This document shows positions 12,116-23,400 of a stretch of DNA of 64,000 bases, piece by piece; position 1 is the first letter of the stretch; each line of letters opens with the position of its first letter. The position numbers were made by a program, and so were the translations under genes. Source of the DNA: Morchella semilibera (Eukaryota; Ascomycota; Pezizomycetes; Pezizales; Morchellaceae); NCBI GenBank assembly GCA_009192285.1, contig CM018604.1:3950580-4014579 (forward strand). Reading direction: 5' to 3'. The notes beneath the pieces are model-generated. The model worked only from the letters and a program-made list of their open reading frames with translations. It searched no databases and was not told where the DNA came from.

Positions 12116-13001
12116 GCCGAGAGATAGAAAACAGGGCTATCGAGAAAAAAAAAAGGTTTCCTAATAGTATTCAGATTTCTCCCTTGTGTTCAGTTCCTTA
12201 TACACTCTACACCTTACCTTACACCCCAAATCGGGTGACCAGATATCTTCAAAGCAGGTTCAATACCATAATGTAAGAAGAATAACTTTGATGGTTGATT
12301 CTTCGATAGTCTATAGCCAGAAGGCCTATTCCCATAGCCCGCGAGATGCACGAAAAATGAAAAACAAAAGAAATAACTAGAAGCAGCAAGTTCAAAGGAG
12401 GTGCCATATTTTGCAGGCACACGTGTGCAGGCCCGGCCATGACCCGTCATGCTATGGTAGCCCTAGCAATATATGTCCTTCCCATATTCCTTTGCCCTGC
12501 CACTAGCCTTCTTCCCATAGAACTCTATAGTTGTCTTGCTATACGGCTTTATCTCTCTACCGCACGCCATCCAAAGTGAGTAAATAAAGTTGTTTCTTCA
12601 TGATGTATTCTTGTCTTGTGATATTCCTAGACAGTTACAGTAACAGCTCAAGGACCCCTGGGAAAGGAAGAGTTTATAATTAAATCTCTTTGTGCTTATA
12701 TAATGTAGTAGAATTCCACCTATAGGAGATGCTGGGGCTGTTTGGTGCTATCGGGCATCAAAGAGCTCACGTTGAGTGACCATTCCTTCACACAACATTG
12801 GCAATCGATCCCCTGCCCTCACCCCTCCACCCCCGATACCCTAGCTCTCACCAAACACTCCACTCATTGACCCCCTCGATACGTCTCCCTCCTTCACACC
12901 CAGCCCATAGCACGCTGTATCAATTCCCCCCCTACCCACCAAGATCGACATCGTATTTTCCAAGGATATATCTGGCAGAGATCTCAAAAGGGCATCCCAT
13001 C

Positions 13002-13598
13002 ATGACTACAATTCAGGCAAGGTCCAGCAGATACGCCGTAAGCACACCTGCATCATGACGAGCTGGCATTCACCTAACTCTAATCTCTCACCAGATCTAT
13101 AGGATGAGACCAGCTCACCGTTCCAATACCGGGTCCTATCCCACCCTACTACCAACCATCCACTTTGTCCTCTCGGACCCCATTTCCGAAGACGAAATCC
13201 AGAAGGCACACGACAACCTCACCAGTGCTGCCGGAGCAATCAGGGCCCTTTCGAGCTTTGCTCCCGACGACCTCCTATACGAAAGAGCCTTTCTCATGAA
13301 GCTCATCAATAGGCTCTACGAAATTGAAAAGTTGCTCCCGCATCTTGAGTCTGTCGACAGTGAAAACTATGTCTTAATGCTGGCCCACTACGACTCCGTC
13401 GTTGAGAAGAAGGAGAGGCTCCTGGTCCATGTCGACACCGCCTTGCAAGAGAGGTTCCAGGTGATTGCTCCTGATGGAAACGACAGGGTTTTGATGAAGG
13501 TTCTTTGGGGCTCTACAAAGGGATCAGCCATGTGGGATAGTGCCAAAAGTATGTTCGAGGAGAATAAGGCAATCATGAAGACTAAAATGGAGGGGTAG
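13002..13598 (+). CDS. G5: orphan family protein, two exons (179 aa)
   Basis: Function unknown. I model exon 1 as 13002-13037 (12 codons), a 57-nt intron 13038-13094 (donor GTAAGC, acceptor CTCACCAG, phase 0) and exon 2 as 13095-13598. A start at the internal ATG 13104 would give 164 aa without the intron. The spliced model is preferred for its good signals and because ATGACTACAAT at the start also opens G13. Residues 69-84 (P-D-D-L, F, N) match G3. Residues 102-131 align with G4 residues 116-145 without gaps. Near the C terminus D-R-V-L-M-K-V-L-W is followed by a second Trp after eight residues, a looser form of the shared motif. The body is helical, acidic and Leu/Glu-rich. Confidence 0.6.
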
Positions 13599-14540
13599 AC
13601 ATTGACGGGAGATAGCACAATGTAGGGGGGAACGTTATGTCCGAAATTTCAAAATATGTACTCAAGAACACGTTGGGATCAAGGATATTTCTGAGCCGTA
13701 AATAGTGGTAGATCGATTTCTCCCTTGATATTCCCTTCTTCCTCCAGTGGAAATACGTATTGGTGTAAAGTATTCAAATCGGACTGAACGCTCAATTTAT
13801 AACCCATATACCCCCAAATATATAGTCATACATAATTATTATACTGATTAAGTGATATTGGCAACCTGTGCCCGCTGCACCTGCGCCTGCAAGCTTGCAA
13901 TTAAACACTCAATGACAACCCCCATAAAAATGCTTTCCCTCAATCCCGATAGAAGAGTCACTTACCCATCGTCACGGAGGCTTTTATTACGGGCACACTA
14001 CCCTTGAAGGCATAGGTTCATAGATCACAAGCACAAAGCGTTCCGGAGAGAAGACAACAATTAATTGAGTCGGGAAATACTATGTCGCCCGAAGGATGAA
14101 ATCTAATATTTCCAGACTAATTGCTGCCAGAGCTAGGGCTCGCTAGGACGCAAAACAATCACTTTGGTACGACCCATCAGGTGTCGATTCATAAAGGGTA
14201 GTCTAAAGATGTATGTCGTTGAACGGCCTTTCACACCACATATCCATCTATAGAGCCCTCCCCCGTACGCCCCTGGACACCACAAACATCCCCTACACGC
14301 GGTTGCAGCTTGAGTTCCAAGGAGAATTCCTTTTCGGCTTCTATTCTTATATCCTCTAATCCCAATTCATTCCTGGCCCTCTACTACTACAAAGAATGGC
14401 AACCAACCGGCTGCGATATTCCACCACATTTGCTAGGTCGTCTCTTCCGCGCCCGGCCTCGCTTAACTCTCCGATATGGTCCGGCTCTCTTTCGTCGGCT
14501 TAATAGAAAGCCAGCGATCATATCCATTTTTAAAATATGA

Positions 14541-14879
14541 TTACTCACTTGCCATCTCCACATCCGACCCACTACACTTTTCCAACAGGCCCATAAGCTC
14601 CTTCCCCGCCTCGATAGCTCCTCCTTGGGCAGCCTCACTCCTCGTCAACACGTCAATCTCTAGCTCAATAGGCCCCGTAAGCAGGACCACATCGCCAGGG
14701 CTAGGATGGGTTCCTTCATTCGCAACTGAGTCCTTGTATGTTTGTTCGAGCCTTCGCAGATCCCTCCTGAGCTTAGACAATCTCCGGATAACCTCACTCC
14801 TTTCGGCTTGTAGCATCATGTTCGAAACATAAAGTAGATGATGCTGAATCTCTTGTGAAAGTGTTTGTGTGGGTGCCAT
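14541..14879 (-). CDS. G6: small coiled-coil orphan protein (112 aa)
   Basis: Function unknown. This is an intact frame with a TATATATA box about 107 nt before the ATG at 14879 (near 14986-14994). Residues 10-50 are rich in Leu, Arg and Glu with heptad-like spacing (ERSEVIRRLSKLRRDLRRLE), suggesting a coiled coil. The tail is acidic and Gly/Ser-rich. It has no Trp and so lacks the signature of its neighbours. It may be a truncated or independent member of the array. Confidence 0.6.
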   Translation of the reverse strand: MAPTQTLSQEIQHHLLYVSNMMLQAERSEVIRRLSKLRRDLRRLEQTYKDSVANEGTHPSPGDVVLLTGPIELEIDVLTRSEAAQGGAIEAGKELMGLLEKCSGSDVEMASE

Positions 14880-14985
14880 TTTAAGGTTATGGTTTCTTGG
14901 TTTGTTTTGATGTGTTGTGGTTGTTTTGTCTTTGCGGGGTGCTTTACTGACTGTTGTATTGGTTCGTTTGACAGGTGTTGGAGCG

Positions 14986-14994
14986 ATATATATA
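14986..14994 (-). promoter_or_regulatory. TATA box of G6
   Basis: An alternating TA stretch lies on the strand of G6, about 107 nt before its start codon. It is consistent with a core promoter. Confidence 0.4.
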
Positions 14995-15528
14995 CAAATG
15001 GATTTTGCTTCTCAAGACAACAGGGTGGGGTTTCTGTTTTCATGAGGGTAAATGAGGTAACAACACATCATGAGTCTCCGTTTGAATTTTACCCTCAAGT
15101 TCCAAGCTTGATATCACCAGTTTTCTAGTGTCAAGATAACTGGTTATCACCCACCCCTCCGCCTACCTCAGGTGCATGAGCGAGTGGGGGATCAAGCGGT
15201 TCATTAATCAGATGATGATGTTGAGCGCGGGCGGCAAAGTTTAGGTACCCCTCTGCATATGAGAAATGACTGCGCAATTCAGCCGTGCAATGAGATACTT
15301 TAAGTCATGTTGTTTTTTCTGTATTCTGCGGCCTTGTCATAGATTCCTTCCGTGTAATAGGTAGTCATTTACACCGATATCGTCCTCAGCAGGAAATGCG
15401 AGTCAACAGGTGTAGGTTCAGGTAGGTGAAAACGGTTATTTCCTCACTCTCAAAGCTTGCACCCAATTTTAGTGTTCTAGTATAAACACTAAATTGTAAT
15501 CCATACATATTCTGCTCTATTAACTATT

Positions 15529-15679
15529 GGTATCAAAGGTTATGAAGGTTTCCCACCGGTGCTGAAATATATATGGCTGGTGGTAAGGAAATAGTCCTTT
15601 TAACTAAAACACATTATCCATTTTAAGGTATAAAAGCTGGTGTTATTTTTCACCGCCGGTGGGAAAATAACTTGATACC
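15529..15679. mobile_element. MITE-like element, 151 bp
   Basis: The left end reads GGTATCAAAGGTTATGAAGG... and the reverse complement of the right end reads GGTATCAAGTTATTTTCCCA.... Both then run into CCCACCGG, giving imperfect terminal inverted repeats of about 30 bp. The centre is AT-rich and noncoding. No clear target duplication flanks it, so the superfamily is unknown. It sits between G6 and G7. Confidence 0.6.
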
Positions 15680-15877
15680 GTCAGTAAGCCCACTTTAAAA
15701 TGTCCTTTGCTCCATATGCTTCATTCTTACGTTGGCACGTGGTATCATAATTTCTGTTTAATTTCCTACATGTCTTGTAATCCCTCCATTCAACCCAATG
15801 TCTATCGTTCATGGAGGCCTACAAACATTTCCAATGCTATCTAGTTTTGTCTCACACACAACCCTCCAGTGCAACAA

Positions 15878-16843
15878 TCACCACAAGGACCTTTGCAAAA
15901 AGGTCTCACCAATCTGCTCTATATGCTTGATGGAGCTTCTTACGCTCGTAATACGCCCCCCAATGCCATTCATCTCCTCCCATGTGGACTCTAGCTTGAC
16001 AATTCTAGGGTCCTTTGGTTTGCGTGGGTCTAGAATGTTGTTCGACATAGACAGGGCGTACTGGGGCTGCATATCCACGTCAGCCCACAAACTCTCACGT
16101 TCCGCAGTAAGTTCAATCTCACGCCGTTCAAGTTTGTCCAAAGACTTTCTGTAGAGATAAAGCAGGCAATCCGTGTAGCCCAGCACACTATCCACTATGC
16201 TCACCACGCCCCTCTGCATTCTAGGATTTAGTACTCTTTTCATCAATAGCTCAATCTCATCAATCTCCTGCTGCCTCCGGCGAAGAGTCCATAGTGCAAG
16301 CAGTCTTGCGCGTAGTAGGAAGGTAATTGAACTCTGGAATATACCTAGATACTCCTTAGTTTCCACCTGTTCCGTCTGGAAGTTCAGCCCCTCAAGGATT
16401 TCAATTTGTCTCTGTGCATCTGCGGGGCCTCTCCTGCATTCGTCAATCCTCTGGAGGATATATTTTTCTCCGGTGCGGCCCTCCCATGCAGCTATAATCT
16501 CGGAGTCTTCGGGGGACCGCACGTCAGGCGGTGTACCTAAGGCTAATTGGAATTGGTCCCAGTTAGGGCTGGTGGTGTGGCAGTATTCGGTGCGGTAGCG
16601 TTGGGTAAGCTTGGTGTAGATAGCGTCCAGGTAAGGGCCGTTGGCTCGCAGAAGCTTAGTGATGCTCCTGCAGATAAAGGCTTCCGCGGATTGAGATTCC
16701 ATTGCTGTTATCAGTGTGGGTAAGGTTCTATAGTAGTGCTTAGTCGGAAGAAATGGATATGTTTCGGAGATAATCGTGAGGTCTTTAGAGTATTGTAATC
16801 CACGGAGCTCTTTGTAATGTCCAAGAAAGATGTTTAGCTGCAA
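15878..16843 (-). CDS. G7: coiled-coil orphan protein (321 aa, or 274 aa)
   Basis: Function unknown. One intact frame, the longest single-exon gene here. A TATATATA box at 16897-16904 places transcription start near 16870, so the ATG at 16843 is first in the message. A second in-frame ATG at 16702 (MESQSAEAF, giving 274 aa) has good context and could be the true start. Residues 150-260 are rich in Leu, Glu, Arg and Gln with long helical runs (RRRQQEIDEIELLMKRV, KSLDKLERREIELTAERE). Near the C terminus R-I-V-K-L-E-S-T-W (W about 288) resembles R-L-A-E-L-E-K-R-V-S-T-W in G11. No membrane segment is clear. Confidence 0.65.
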   Translation of the reverse strand: MQLNIFLGHYKELRGLQYSKDLTIISETYPFLPTKHYYRTLPTLITAMESQSAEAFICRSITKLLRANGPYLDAIYTKLTQRYRTEYCHTTSPNWDQFQLALGTPPDVRSPEDSEIIAAWEGRTGEKYILQRIDECRRGPADAQRQIEILEGLNFQTEQVETKEYLGIFQSSITFLLRARLLALWTLRRRQQEIDEIELLMKRVLNPRMQRGVVSIVDSVLGYTDCLLYLYRKSLDKLERREIELTAERESLWADVDMQPQYALSMSNNILDPRKPKDPRIVKLESTWEEMNGIGGRITSVRSSIKHIEQIGETFLQRSLW

Positions 16844-16896
16844 AGCTTTTGAGCGAAGATACGATGTGGAATATCTGTAGAGCAGCCGCCTCGTTC

Positions 16897-16904
16897 TATA
16901 TATA
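16897..16904 (-). promoter_or_regulatory. TATA box of G7
   Basis: TATATATA on the minus strand, 53 nt before the longer start of G7 and 194 nt before the shorter one. It favours the longer start. Confidence 0.45.
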
Positions 16905-17655
16905 CCCTGCCTTTCAAGTGCACAGAGTCCCCCTATTCACCTATATATCGCAATATATTTCGAACATGTCCATCCTGAGGACATTCAAGAAAGAGGTTCT
17001 TGAACGTTGGTAGCGTCATTTCGGCCAGGTTGGCACTTGACATGTAATGAGACTTGGATCATTTTACTAATGTGGGGGCTCCCGCCGCCATTCAAGTGCC
17101 CATGCTACTACGGGAACCTTGCTCTCCGCCTTCGCGGGGTGCGTGTCTCAAGGTAACTCATTGGTACCAGAAAGCAAGACCGAGTGATACCTCACCTAGC
17201 TAGGGTGGATTTTCCTGCCAGAAACACCTCTACAGACTTATTACCATTCCCAACTGCACTAGATATATCATCAAGGTATTACGAGGAATTCCAACCTAAT
17301 GAATCTGGCCGGAGGACCGGAACGGGCGTAGTTCCTGCCAGGGGTCGTAGAGTGTCGACTGGCGCCGTGTCCCACTTTCGCAAATACCCTCTCAAACGCC
17401 CTCTCAGTTTCCCGTGGTTCCGCCGCCATAAACAACCCCTGTGGTGGTGTCTCACTCGACCTAATGATACATCTTGAACAGGTGGACCCCGAGATTCACG
17501 CCCAGAGTGCGGGGTCTCGTACTCACAGAAAAAAAACCTGATCAAGTGCGGTTCACGTGTGTTCCGCAGGTAACCCTATCAGATTCCCCAATTGGCCAAG
17601 CCCCACCTTCCCGATTCAGGCCAAAGTCGTGAAAAAACACTTCCTATCATAACGG

Positions 17656-17735
17656 GCAATGGCCTAGTGGTCTAATCTCCCATATTAGATTGACGATGCT
17701 ACTTAAAGGAGTTCAACTCTCGATGCATGCGGCCA
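17656..17735 (+). repeat. tRNA-like (SINE-like) sequence
   Basis: TGGCCTAGTGG fits a pol III A box. About 40 nt later GGAGTTCAACTCTC forms a T-arm-like stem-loop similar to a B box. No full cloverleaf or acceptor stem can be drawn, so this is a tRNA-derived SINE or tRNA relic rather than a working tRNA. Confidence 0.35.
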
Positions 17736-19286
17736 ATGTTAATATGGGGGGCTAGTCCACGGCGCTCGTTCAATTTTTTTGTTTTCTCTTTCCACCCGAC
17801 AAATTTACTGAGATGTGAAAATCCTATAAATTATTCCTGCCCAGTTCCTTTAGGCAATGCAGAACGAGCAGACGTCGCGCAGGGGGAACTAGTAGACGCT
17901 CAAATATGTTAGCCGTGAAGTTAAACAGGATACAAACCCAGTACCGGAGGAGGGTGTATGAATGGGACAGCGATATGGGTAGCCATTTACCTCAGAACTA
18001 GGCATCTATTGCCTAACGCATGCACCAAGAATCTGAGTGCCCTTTCCCCATCAGAGGCTTAGAACACCGTACAACGTAATAAGAGTATGTTTGGTCGACA
18101 CCAGACCCGGTGACGAGGCCGGAAAGCCTTTTCGTAGGTTTGACCAAACTAGGCACAGGCCAGCAAGGTAGTCTGGGAGGTTAAAGGTCCGGATATGAGA
18201 GAGCTGGCGCTTGGGAAGAGCCCGGCAGAATCAAGAGCTTTGTGTGGGAAATGATGTCGTAGTTACAAGTCGATACAGGTAAAAGGGCCTAGGGCCGGGG
18301 TGGGGGGGATACGGTAGGATGACAAATGGGTATGTGGTACACTGCATTACTTATACCCCGGAAGGATGACCATAAGAGAGAGGCGATATCAGCGCTAAAG
18401 CAGAAATTAGCAAAACGGTCAGGGTCGATATAAGCCATTTGCAGATTCCTATAATGCATTAGATAGCGGTGCGGAGACGGGCAAATATGTTGCCTATATT
18501 ACATTCACCGTGTTGTAAACAACGATCTCAAATCCCCATCATGATTAATCAATCGACGGTCAGCTTTCACTTGGCCGAGTCAGTTTCTTTGGTACACTTG
18601 ACGTAAACGTCCATACAAAAGGTGTTATGTAATCTTTGGGTAAGAATATACACCTATGGGATTTACAAAGATGTGAACCCTGAACTACTACCCTAATATG
18701 CGCTGTGTACAGACTGTACGTCCATCGTCTGGCCGACTACCGACCATATCTTCTCCATGCTCCCCTCCTACAATATCACATCTGTCTCTCGTCTCTGCAT
18801 ACCTCTAGATCCTACTCTCTTACCACCTCTTTCTATAACTACATTTATTTCAAATCATATTCTTACCTCTCTGCCCAGAACTACCATTCCCGGTTGGGAT
18901 CTACTTTTCATCCTTCACCCATCTACTACATAGTCTTTCTTCCAACATTAGCTCCCAACTCATTCCGCACATCAAAACCCCAAGTAGATCACCACCATTC
19001 CTTCTCAACTCAACTGTTAAACCCTTATTTATATATATATACGCTGATACAACATATAAGTAGAATCGACAGGCCCCTATATGTACGATCATGACTCCAT
19101 ACGTACTCTCACCATTGAAGTTAGTTAACACTCCTGATCATATCGAACACTATCTCAAAGACTCACACAATGGAGGTACCCAGATCAGACCACCTTGCAT
19201 GGCCAGAGGCCCAAGGTCAACGCGCAGGTCGATCTGCGGTTTGTGTTCGATGTATTAATATCTGGTAAAGACAAACCCCCAATACG

Positions 19287-19535
19287 TCAAGAGAAAAAAA
19301 GGGCGGTTCTAACATCGTCTAATGTCTCCAGGTTGGACTTGATGATCCTCATTACCTCCACCACGGCATAATCTACTGCCAGGTGGGCCCCGTACGTATT
19401 ACCAACCACAGGTAACTGATCCTTTATCCTTTCTATGAGGTAGGAACTGATAAGGATTAGTACGCCCTGGTCCGATATACTTCTAAGGTCACCGACAATA
19501 GGTGTACCGTCTGTTCTTGACGGGACTTGGATCAC
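19287..19535 (-). pseudogene. Protein-like fragment without start codon
   Basis: An 82-codon open stretch with mixed, protein-like composition (for example VVEVMRIIKSNLETLDDV) has no ATG at its start. The frame reaches a stop about 40 nt upstream. It may be an exon or a gene relic. No family is recognised. Confidence 0.2.
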
Positions 19536-19840
19536 AATAGAACTTAAGAGGCCGGGCCTTATAAATAGCTATACATGAGCCTGCCCTACGCAGCTGCAGC
19601 CAGGTGGGTATATATTATATTCTTCCTCTACACTCTTAGTAAGCTCGTCTTGGGCCGCGGTCCGCGCTAGTAATCATTAACATGGTTTCTAGGCCTATGG
19701 GGTGCTACCCCTACGGGATCCCACCTGGTCTCGCGCTTAGCAAAGGACTCACCGGTTCCCTGATCACGCACGGATGGGCACTCACAACAATTTTGCACGC
19801 CGCAATTGCCTGAATAAGACAAAAAGGTTTGCCGCTACAG

Positions 19841-20485
19841 CATTGTGTCTGCGCGTTGGAACCGCCCCAGATATTCGGGAGAGGTGCCCTCATTTTGAAA
19901 GGCAGCAGTGATTATTGCGAGCATTTCCTGACTTGAAATACTTCCTGTATGTATCTTCTGTGCACCCACCCTCTCCCAAGAAACGTACCTCTAAAAATGT
20001 GTTTTTCCCTTCTTTCTTGGGTACCGTAGGCTAAAGGTGTTCGGGGTTAATACTAACCAGATATTGACCTTCATAGTCCCTCACTCCAATACGTCGTTGA
20101 CAACCCCTTTCACCCCTCAAGGTCTTTAGGGCTGTCATGAAGACCTGGTCATTGGGGCCTCCTGCTGGGGAGGTTGACCACCCTGGCGCTCGTGTGCGAT
20201 GGGCAGCCGCTACCACCAAACTATCTGACCGTTGAAACCGCCCTTTATGGCCTTGGTTGAATGGGGGAGACACGTAAAAGGTTCCCCTGTCCCCGAATAG
20301 AGATAACCTTGCCTTGGATAGAGATAATCCTTCTCCATTCCCTGACCTCAACTACCGAAATGTAATGAGACGAATTACCCACTTACAGAGCATTGATTCT
20401 GTGCGTTGAAACTGCCCTCAAGGCTTTGAGGAGGTAGCAAAGGGGGATCTTCTGTTCGTGCATTGAAACTGCCCTCAGACACCCA
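19841..20485 (+). repeat. Four dispersed copies of a short motif
   Basis: TCTGTGCGTTGAAACTGCCCTC-like units begin near 19847, 20223, 20398 and 20451. The first and third match over about 30 bp, starting with AGCATTG. Spacing is irregular, so it is neither a CRISPR array nor a simple tandem repeat. Confidence 0.45.
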
Positions 20486-23400
20486 TAGACACTGAAACCC
20501 TGTGCCTCGTCTCCGCCCCTCCGCTGTATATCGGGGAGAATAGCATTGGCGGTGTTAACCCGAAGACCCGCAGCCCACGTTTAGCTAAATGACTACACCT
20601 GTGAGTACTTTATAGTCCTTGCGTTTAAATTTATGCGCTGACGAAATTTATCTTCCATAGTTCTATATTAGAAGTTGTATTGCGAACCCCGACGCAAGGC
20701 CCTGGAAACAGCAGGCCCTGGAAACAGCACGCCCCCAGCAGCACCCATTTCAACGTAATTGAAGATTCCAGCTTTCCTTCAGTTTAAGTCAGTACCTAAG
20801 TAGCTAGCTTTCAAGATGGAAGATTCTGACTCCTGTATCCCTAGCATCGAACGTTGATCGTCGAAACTATCATAGGGTTACTGGGGCTTGGTGTTATAGC
20901 TACCCCTAGGCTCCTCACAACCGGTGACCTCATTGGGCTTGTGTGCTACCGCACCTGCGATGTCCTGAACACACCTGTATGTTCTTTCCTTCATGCCTGT
21001 CATAGCCCATTGGGTTAATGAAATTTATTAATTATATATTACAGCGCCAGGGCTTCCTGCAGACAGGTTTCACCTGCCGATGTACTTACTTCAATGAGGG
21101 ATTCAATCTGCACCTCAGCCCCACCAAAACCACTGCTACATACAATAATACCTAGCTTCCCGCCTACCCGATCGGTATGTTCTCATTACCGCCACTCACT
21201 CTATCCAGATTGTACTAACAGCCCATCAAAATTAGGCCTTGTCTGGCCCCTCTTTATGGTGCGGTGCTTGGGACAAGCAAAGCAGTCACCCTAGCCCTAT
21301 CCTATGCAGGATATACCCATGTGCGCGGTGACAAAGCTGGAGAGTCCAAAAAGGACATATTATGGTCTTCCACGCCCCACTAAGTCTGAGGTCACTCAAG
21401 GAAGATCCTTGGCCCTCCTAAGGGACCCACGCTGGTGACTAATACCAGAGTAGGAGACTACCTTGGAAGAAAGGAATTACTTTTCAAATATCTAGCGGCT
21501 TGCCATAGCAAATTTTATCTAACACTGACAACATCCAGATGGTGTCTTTGGTTCGCGTGGTAGTCTGTAATATTACATGTATAATTTATTGGGTTAAATG
21601 GATGACGATTACCAGAAAGGGTGTACTCGCTACAGTTCTGCCCAATATAATATTAGCTATATATGGTTAAATTGATAGCCCTATAAAGCTGAAAGCCTCC
21701 GCTAGCTGTGTCCGAATCGGGGCTCGTGCGTAATTAATACTTGGCGTGCTAACCGAAGATGGATATTCTGTGAGATAATGGTGCTGGGGTATACTCCGTA
21801 TACTCTACAGCAACTACGTATTATTCAGTCCTGACATGCAAGATGCTGATTTCTAACTTCTTCCTCGTGAGTAAATACAGGTAATGTAATATAGCAACAT
21901 CCCTGAGCTTGGATAATTCAAAGATACACGTATTTCGTCACTCATCCACTCCCAGAGGTGTGACAACTACACCCACGATAACATAACAGACTGGCATATC
22001 ACGCGTAGTCTAAGGGTAGAAATAGAAGGGCATTAAACTACTCTAGGGGCTACAACGTACTGTACACATATTAGTACAGGGTAATGGGAGGTTATTCTGG
22101 TCCCGTTCGCTTCGAGGGCCGGATGGGTTGGTTGTGAAACGCTTGCTCAGACCTGAGGTGTGTTTATTGATTGACTGGTGGCCTATATATATAGTATACA
22201 TGCGTGCATCCCAGGCTTGAGGTGTGCGCCGGACTAATCTTTCTTTATTTTTTCGTTTCTTTGTTCTCCTCGCCATTTTATTTCCTTTCTCTCCACATAT
22301 CCCCCCCCCCTCCCAATTCCCGCCACCTCCGGCATTCCCTGTAGTTCATTTCTCCGGTCCGGGGGGGGCGGGAGGGAGGGAGGAAGCCGGGCTAGGTAGC
22401 CGGGATAGGAGTAGGGCATCCCGCCGGTGATTTAAGGTGTTGTTAGAAGTAGTTGCGACACAAGTGCAAGAACCCGCCCCTGGAGCAGGTCTTGATCGCG
22501 CTGGCAAGCGAGTATTATATAGCCTCGTCCAGTAGCCTTTTATCAACTGAAGGGGGGGAGTGGCTTTCTTATATACTATGTACAGAATGTTGCACTATCT
22601 GCTCTACGCTCTGGATCGAATAAGTGGGTCGGCGAGGGTAGTAAATATAAAGCTTCTTTTTTAAAGCTTCCTTAGGTAGAGCTAGCTATAGGCAGCTACC
22701 TACGCAATCATATCGCCATCAGTCTACCTATTTTATCCAGATCTCCGAAGAATGTTCGGGAAGGCATGTAAGCCTCTTTGTAAGGCAATCCCACCGGGCC
22801 TTTATGTACTGTTACAAACCGCCCCGCAAGTATATACCTTATATGCCGCGTAGCCGCCTATTACTAATATATTGTGACTTTGGGGGAAGAGTTTTTCTTT
22901 TCTAGGCTTGCAAACTGTCTACATCGATCCATCCCTCCTCTCCTCCCTCGTCCTTACTCTCCTTTACCTTCCTCTTCCTCTTGCATTTACATATTTCTAT
23001 CACACATCACTTATCCCAACCTCTGTAAGAGAGGCAGAAGTTGTCTCCGGTATCTCTATGTAACAACCCACCTTCAATCACTGAATGCTCAGCTCTGCCT
23101 GAAACAAGCTGATCTGTGTACTCTGCAAGGTTGTTTTCCACCCTCCACCTGTTTTGGTTCTTCATCTGGCCATTACGAAGTGAAGCGAAGGTGGGGAATT
23201 CTCTTGTGCGCACCACAGTGCCATACTGAACTAATTTCGTACATAAGTGGTATATCTCTACACATACTCTCCAGTTGATGATAGGTTACTAATATGCCTC
23301 TATTTCAAAGGTCTCTAAAGCCACTCTTGTGGGTGGTGCTTTAGCCCCGCCACGTGATATACGCTATAGTGATTGTGGGGGTGGGTTGTGGGTCCTGCGT

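Noticed and set aside
18705-19094. 129-codon frame rich in Ser, Tyr and Leu
   Set aside because: Reflects a pyrimidine-rich strand (TCT/TAC/CTC runs); no motif and no homologue in the window.
19841-20485. CRISPR-like array
   Set aside because: Copies are too few, too diverged and irregularly spaced, and the genome is eukaryotic.
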